From an uncultured bacterium (GTDB lineage Bacteria; Verrucomicrobiota; Kiritimatiellia; CAIKKV01; CAITUY01), in NCBI GenBank assembly GCA_903895695.1, contig CAITUY010000015.1:1-36176 (forward strand): a DNA stretch of 36,176 nucleotides, written 5' to 3'. This document shows, in pieces, positions 31,971 to 36,176 of the stretch. Both the position numbers and the translations under genes were made by a program. Below the pieces are notes generated by a model. The model ran no database searches. It was not told where the DNA came from and saw nothing but the letters and a program-made list of their open reading frames with translations. Positions within the stretch are counted from its first letter, which is position 1. Each line of letters begins with the position of its first letter.

Positions 31971-34278
31971 CTCCGGCCCGCACCTTGATGCCCCAGTCAC
32001 GGAGGAAGGGCGGCAGCCGGATGGTGAGTTCAGCATCCCGTTCGGTTACGTTTGTGCGCGAGGCCAGCGTCCCGCGGGCGGTATCCCAGAACTCGACCTC
32101 GTACACGGAACCGGTCAGGCCTGAAAGCCGCAGCAGGGCGTTGCTGACCGGGGCCGGCTGCAGGATTTCCTCATTGCCGAACATGGCGGGGTTGTAGACC
32201 CAGCCGATGGCGCGTTCGTTGCCGCACAGGCACTGCGCCATGGCGCGTGCCGTTCCGGTACCCTCGATCCAAATGGCCGGCTGGACCGCCTTCAGCGTCG
32301 GGTCGCGCCGATCTTCGTCGGCCATGAAACGGGAGAGGGCGAGGAATTCGGGGTAGAGGTTTTCCTCCTCGATCAGTCCCCACCACCAGAACATCGGCGT
32401 GCCGGCGACGGGCAGGCCCGTGCTGGCCCAGAGCCCGGCGTGCAGGCAGTTAACCAGGTGCGTCAGATCCTGGGCGTCCCACGCACCGCCGAATTCCGAC
32501 ACCACCACGGGTTTGCCGAACGGGTTGTTGAACTCGGCCGTGCTGCGCATGAGCGACACAATCTGAAGGGGATCCGTGCCGCCGTAGTAGGCGTCGACGC
32601 AGACATGATCGATTTCCGCGAGCCCGACGATATTCGTGTTCTGGGCCGTGTAGTCGCCGGAAACGTGCGTAGAGACGAGGTGATGGTTGGGGTCCATATC
32701 TTTGATGGCCTGGGCCATCAGGCGGTGCCAGTCCACGACTTCCTGCCGGCGGAACGTCTCGCCCTTGCTGCCGCTCAGGTTCAGCTCGCTCCAAAGCTGC
32801 CAGGCGAAGATCCGGGTGCTGTAACCCCAGCGGGCGACGATATAGCGCATCAGGTTGCGGAAATCCTTCTGGGCGCGCGGGTCCGTGAAGAACAGGTCCG
32901 GGTTGTCGAGGTACCCGCCGACGGCGGAGTTCATGGGGTTATCGGTCCACTCGTTGTCCGAGAATGCGCTGAACTTGCCGTGGTTATGGACGACGACGTT
33001 CAGATGGATATCATTGCGCTCGGCCTCGTCGAGAACCCGGTCGAATTCCCACGCGTGCATCAGGTTGTACTGGCCCACGCCGTGGTAGCCCTGCCAGCGC
33101 GGCGACCACTCGAGCCCGAGCGACCAGGGGGCCAGCCAGACCTCGGCGAAGTTCTCGCCTGACTTTCCCATATCGCGAAAATAACGGGCGTAGGCGGCGT
33201 TTCCCTCGGTCCAGCGCTGGATCCAGGGAAAGGCCGAGTTGAGGCGCGTGTCCGAAGGCGACCGCACGTTGTGTCCGAGGGGGAAATAGGCGGCCTGGTT
33301 GTCGAACTCGAAGAACCGCGGGTCGCGGCGCGAGACCCGGACGTAACCCGGCAGGGAGGCGGGGGTGGCGTCGAAGGCGCCGGGGCCCCACACCGCCCGG
33401 CCCCGCGTGTCGCGCAGCCGCAGCGTGTAGCGGTGGCGGCCGGGCACGGTGGGCGCGAAACGGACGCGCCAGTACGGCGCCCCCTGGGGCAGGATCAGTT
33501 CGCCGGCGGCATCCTGGGTCCGGTAGTAGTCGCGCGCATGGAAGCCATCGACCATGACCGTGCGCCCGTCCGGCGTCTCGATCTCGGCCATGGCGGCCAC
33601 CTGGTCGGGGTCGAACGGGTTGGCGTACCGGTCGGGCGCCCGGAACGATACCTCGAAACGCCCGTAGCACGGCACCCGGTTCGTGGCCACGCGCACGTCC
33701 CGGATCCAGGGGGCCACGGTGTCGGGCGCCGTCCAGACCACGCGGGCGTTCTGCACGCGGCAGGTCGCGGCCCCGGGGGTGTCGGTGAATGTCCGGATGC
33801 CGAATTCCATGGGCTGCATGAGGCCGCGGGCATGCCACGTGCCCTGGTGTCCCTGCGCAGTCCAGCCCGTGGCATCAGGCGATACATCCAGCCGGTACCG
33901 GTTCGTGGCGCCGGGCTGCGCGAACCCGGGCAGCAGATTTTGATACCACATGAAGTCCCAGTCCTTCATGAATACGAGTGTCTGGACGTTAGTGGGGAAG
34001 TCGCGCGGCGTCACGAGCTCCCATTCGAGCCGATCGGCCGCAAACCACGACGAGGTGGGCGATTCCAGGTAGGTGTCCGTCGCGCCGGGACCGTTCAGGG
34101 CCACGTCCAACGCAGGCACTTCCGGCGCCGTGGCGGCGTGGACAAAGCCCTGGTCCTGGCTCGACGGCGGCGAAGACCGCAGTGACAGGGCCACGGTTGA
34201 ATCGGCGTGCGCGACGGCGCCCCGACAGGCGAACGCCAGGAACGAGACGCCCAGCAGAAGTTTGTGGGAACAGGCCAT
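31933..34278 (-). CDS. DUF5060-domain glycoside hydrolase (clan GH-A-like)
   Basis: The 781-residue exported enzyme has a signal peptide (about 1-25), a beta-rich N-terminal domain (40-190), a DUF5060 domain (about 200-290; PCYGRFEVSFRAPDRYANPF to GRHRYTLRLRD) and a TIM-barrel domain (about 315-660). A C-terminal beta domain follows (690-765). The probable acid/base Glu498 is in WQLWSELNLS and the nucleophile Glu595 in VVVSEFGG, as in GH5-like clan A enzymes. The substrate cannot be predicted; beta-linked glycans are usual. The last 12 or so residues (KGKKLTVNGKQ) and the stop are encoded by heptamer array F. The ATG at 34278 gives a good signal peptide but has no clear ribosome site. It converges on the polysaccharide genes. 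Confidence 0.85.
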   Translation of the reverse strand: MACSHKLLLGVSFLAFACRGAVAHADSTVALSLRSSPPSSQDQGFVHAATAPEVPALDVALNGPGATDTYLESPTSSWFAADRLEWELVTPRDFPTNVQTLVFMKDWDFMWYQNLLPGFAQPGATNRYRLDVSPDATGWTAQGHQGTWHARGLMQPMEFGIRTFTDTPGAATCRVQNARVVWTAPDTVAPWIRDVRVATNRVPCYGRFEVSFRAPDRYANPFDPDQVAAMAEIETPDGRTVMVDGFHARDYYRTQDAAGELILPQGAPYWRVRFAPTVPGRHRYTLRLRDTRGRAVWGPGAFDATPASLPGYVRVSRRDPRFFEFDNQAAYFPLGHNVRSPSDTRLNSAFPWIQRWTEGNAAYARYFRDMGKSGENFAEVWLAPWSLGLEWSPRWQGYHGVGQYNLMHAWEFDRVLDEAERNDIHLNVVVHNHGKFSAFSDNEWTDNPMNSAVGGYLDNPDLFFTDPRAQKDFRNLMRYIVARWGYSTRIFAWQLWSELNLSGSKGETFRRQEVVDWHRLMAQAIKDMDPNHHLVSTHVSGDYTAQNTNIVGLAEIDHVCVDAYYGGTDPLQIVSLMRSTAEFNNPFGKPVVVSEFGGAWDAQDLTHLVNCLHAGLWASTGLPVAGTPMFWWWGLIEEENLYPEFLALSRFMADEDRRDPTLKAVQPAIWIEGTGTARAMAQCLCGNERAIGWVYNPAMFGNEEILQPAPVSNALLRLSGLTGSVYEVEFWDTARGTLASRTNVTERDAELTIRLPPFLRDWGIKVRAGVKGKKLTVNGKQ

Positions 34279-34343
34279 ACGATATGGCGTTACACAGAAC
34301 GCCACCCGCCGCCAGAAGTCAAGTCGGCTTTCCGGGAGGACGC

Positions 34344-35681
34344 TCAATACCGGTACGCGCTCCCGCCGATGAACTCGCGCAGGAGCGACGTAGGCGGGAT
34401 GGCGGAATCGTCTTCGACGGGCACGATGGCTTGCAGCAGGTCGTGGACGCGCTTGGCCCGCACGTAGGCATCCTGCCGGTGCGGGTCGTTGCGGAACCGT
34501 TCCATGGCTTCGGGGAAGTACCGCCAGAGCCGGGCCTTGAGAACCGGCAGCTCGTATGGCAGAGCCGTGTTCAGGACAAAGTCGGCGTGTCCCAGGTAGG
34601 GGATGATATGCTTGAGTTCGCTGCGCCGCACATAGTGCCAGTGCGTAAGCGTCTCCATGGGCTGCAGGTTGCGGTGATCGCGGTCGCGTATCATGCGGCG
34701 CAATAGCCGGTTGTCGGCCCATCGCATGAACGTGCCGTCGGCCGCGCGCAACTGTCCCAGCGTTTCCACGTAAAGCCGGTACTTGCGTTCCGCGGGGACG
34801 GAGCGGGTCATGGCGTCGTAGAGCCCGTGCAGGCTGTCGAGCAGCAGGATCTCGTTGTCGGCGAGACAGAACTCCGCGTGGTCCAGGGTCCGGACGCCGG
34901 CCTTGAAATCGTAGGACGGCGTGCGGATCGCGCGCCCGGCCAGAAGTTCGGCCAGGTGCGAATCGATCAGCTCGAGGTCGAGGGATTGCGGCGATTCATA
35001 GTCGTAGTCGCCGAACTCGTCGCGCGGATGCTTGACCAGGTCGAAGAAGTAGTTGTCGATATTGAGCGCCTTGAGCGAGAGCCCCACCGCGGCCAGGGCC
35101 TCGCCGATCTTGATCGTGGTCGTGGTCTTCCCGGAAGAGGAGGGGCCGGCGATGATGATCATTTTCAACGAGGCGCCCCGCGCGAGCATGCCCTGGGCGG
35201 CCACCGCGGCCTCGTCGCGGTAGCGTTGCTCGCCCGCGGCGACGAGGTCGGCGAACCCGCCATTCGTCACGATATCATTCAGCGCCTCAACGCTCTCGCA
35301 GCGATGCGCCATGTTCCAGAGCAACACCTCATAAATTTTCTTGTAGGGAATGTTGTCCGTGACTTCGAAGGAGTACGCCTTGGTGGCGCGGCGCATGGCC
35401 CGCTGTTGGCGGTAGGCAATGTAATTGCGGGCGAGTTCAGCGAGCCCGTTTTCGACGAGCACCTGTTCCACCAGATCCTGGATGTCCTCGACTGACGGTT
35501 TCATGGCGCCGGGATAGGCGGCGATCAGGGCGAGCTCCACCCGCTCGGCCATGCGTTCGGCCAGGGCCCGGTCCGGCTTTCCAGTGGAAGCGGTGGCCTT
35601 GTGGATGGCAATGGTGATCCGTTCGCGGTCGTAGGCCACGATGTTGCCGTTGCGTTTGAGAATGTGCGTGATTGGGGCCAT
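34344..35681 (-). CDS. ATP-cone domain fused to a uridine-kinase-like P-loop kinase
   Basis: The 445-residue cytosolic protein has an ATP-cone regulatory domain at about 5-95 (ILKRNGNIVAYDRERITIAI, then VEQVLVENGLAELARNYIAY), as known from ribonucleotide reductases and NrdR. A linker leads to a uridine-kinase/phosphoribulokinase fold with P-loop GPSSSGKTT (179-187), NIDNYF (207-212), DYESPQSLDLELI and LLLDSLHGLYD. The C-terminal 140 residues match the extended uridine-kinase group (RRMIRDRDHRNLQPMETL and later). Members of that group more often carry a TGS domain at the N-terminus. A nucleotide-sensing nucleoside kinase is the simplest reading, but the substrate is not proven. The ATG at 35681 is the natural start. 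It is divergent from the Yip1-like gene. Confidence 0.82.
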   Translation of the reverse strand: MAPITHILKRNGNIVAYDRERITIAIHKATASTGKPDRALAERMAERVELALIAAYPGAMKPSVEDIQDLVEQVLVENGLAELARNYIAYRQQRAMRRATKAYSFEVTDNIPYKKIYEVLLWNMAHRCESVEALNDIVTNGGFADLVAAGEQRYRDEAAVAAQGMLARGASLKMIIIAGPSSSGKTTTTIKIGEALAAVGLSLKALNIDNYFFDLVKHPRDEFGDYDYESPQSLDLELIDSHLAELLAGRAIRTPSYDFKAGVRTLDHAEFCLADNEILLLDSLHGLYDAMTRSVPAERKYRLYVETLGQLRAADGTFMRWADNRLLRRMIRDRDHRNLQPMETLTHWHYVRRSELKHIIPYLGHADFVLNTALPYELPVLKARLWRYFPEAMERFRNDPHRQDAYVRAKRVHDLLQAIVPVEDDSAIPPTSLLREFIGGSAYRY

Positions 35682-35734
35682 GGCAGTGGGTGGAAGTTAG
35701 ACGCGGGCCGGTCGGGAAACAAGGCAAAAGGGGG

Positions 35735-35763
35735 TTGCGAATTGTAATTCGAGTCGATACCAT
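35735..35763 (+). promoter_or_regulatory. candidate sigma70-type promoter of the Yip1-like gene
   Basis: TTGCGA (35735-35740) and TACCAT (35758-35763) are exactly 17 bases apart and 46 bases upstream of the ATG. Both boxes match consensus at four of six positions. Confidence 0.4.
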
Positions 35764-35809
35764 GCCGGCCACGAGTCAGGGTAAGAGGTTAAACGCGCAA
35801 GGAGGCACC

Positions 35810-36091
35810 ATGGACAGCAACGCAGGCGGAACCGGAGCACAGTCGAAGTCGGTCGTGGATGGAATCATCAAGGCCGCCACGGGGGTCATCACGAACCCGG
35901 TGGAGTTCTTCCGCACTATGCCCAAGACGGGCGGGTTCGGCGATCCGTTGGTCTTTGCCGTGGTGATTGGCGTGGTGATCGGGGTGCTGCAAGTCGTGAT
36001 AAATCTGGTCATGTTTCACACCATGGGGCTAAGCGCAATGCCCTTCGGTAATTCCCATGTGCGGGAGGCTACTCTAGGGCGTCGCTCTTGA
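35810..36091 (+). pseudogene. N-terminal part of a Yip1-like membrane protein, apparently interrupted
   Basis: The ATG at 35810 has a perfect ribosome site (AAGGAGG, 5 bases before). The 93-residue reading frame begins VVDGIIKAATGVITNPVEFF and GGFGDPLVFAVVIGVVIGVL, the usual start of bacterial Yip1-domain proteins, whose full length is about 200 residues with four or five membrane segments. Only about one and a half segments are present. After FHTMGLSAMPFG the sequence loses this character (NSHVREATLGRRS, stop at 36089-36091) and overlaps the end of a minus-strand frame. The simplest reading is an insertion or rearrangement near 36045-36060. A naturally short protein cannot be excluded. Confidence 0.6.
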
Positions 36092-36176
36092 GTAGCTCCA
36101 TATTCAGTGCAGTCATTTCCTCGACCGTAGCGAGTAGCTCCCTGTAATTCTCCGACATGCGGCGTGCCAGTGGTTC
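36069..36176 (-). CDS. C-terminal fragment of an unknown gene entering from the right edge
   Basis: On the minus strand a frame is open from the window edge for 35 codons to a TAG at 36071-36069. It ends MSENYRELLATVEEMTALNM, then ELLKSDALE, a charged amphipathic helix. An ATG at 36158 could start a tiny gene, but no ribosome site is seen, so this is more likely the tail of a longer gene outside the window. GGAG/CTACTC and GAGTAG/CTCC around the stop form an inverted repeat (36065-36099) that may act as its terminator. Base composition is lower in GC than the rest of the window. Confidence 0.4.
   Translation of the reverse strand, partial: EPLARRMSENYRELLATVEEMTALNMELLKSDALE

Overview
This is a GC-rich bacterial window with short intergenic gaps, many ATGA/GTGA start-stop overlaps and GTG/TTG starts. 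The gene set suggests an uncultured member of the PVC group, perhaps Kiritimatiellota or a relative. The pointers are a pilin-type leader on a large secreted protein, an actin-like/PilN fusion (GspL-like) in a type II secretion (T2SS) or type IV pilus operon, MCE proteins with EGTLGKL repeats, and heptameric intergenic repeats. This placement is inference; no rRNA is present.

Layout. 1-202: near-perfect palindrome and a candidate promoter. 203-278: tRNA-Lys(TTT). 338-1956, + strand: methylthioadenosine phosphorylase and a ComF-type phosphoribosyltransferase. 2000-5382: first MCE/Mla lipid-transport operon (permease, ATPase-like subunit, MCE protein, lipoprotein); the ATPase-like subunit has lost every catalytic motif. 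5456-6289: membrane-anchored beta-repeat protein. 6316-8387: overlapping ornithine and aspartate carbamoyltransferases. 8398-9876: exported aromatic-repeat protein. 9927-12456: second MCE operon with an intact ATPase. 12464-13969, - strand: IMP dehydrogenase with a good promoter. 14099-15614, + strand: small helical protein and Fpg/MutM. 15627-25377, - strand: a run read as pilin-like protein, secretin, GspL-like, PilO/GspM-like, PilP/GspC-like, GspE/PilB, then elongation factor G.

25.4-34.3 kb is the accessory part. It encodes a secreted PA14/PKD/SGNH-like protein, a processive family 2 glycosyltransferase, a polytopic membrane protein, a coiled-coil protein and, on the other strand, a DUF5060 glycoside hydrolase. 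Together they suggest an envelope or extracellular polysaccharide module. Its gaps are filled with imperfect 7-bp tandem arrays, hairpins and a 141-bp MITE-like inverted repeat. 34344-35681, - strand: ATP-cone/uridine-kinase-like protein. 35810-36091: N-terminal part of a Yip1-like membrane protein that appears interrupted. The right edge carries the end of an unknown - strand gene.

The most unusual signals are the conserved-frame pseudo-ATPase in the first MCE operon, the six heptamer DNA arrays (two reach or replace gene ends), the degenerate SGNH domain next to the glycosyltransferase, and the ATP-cone/kinase fusion.
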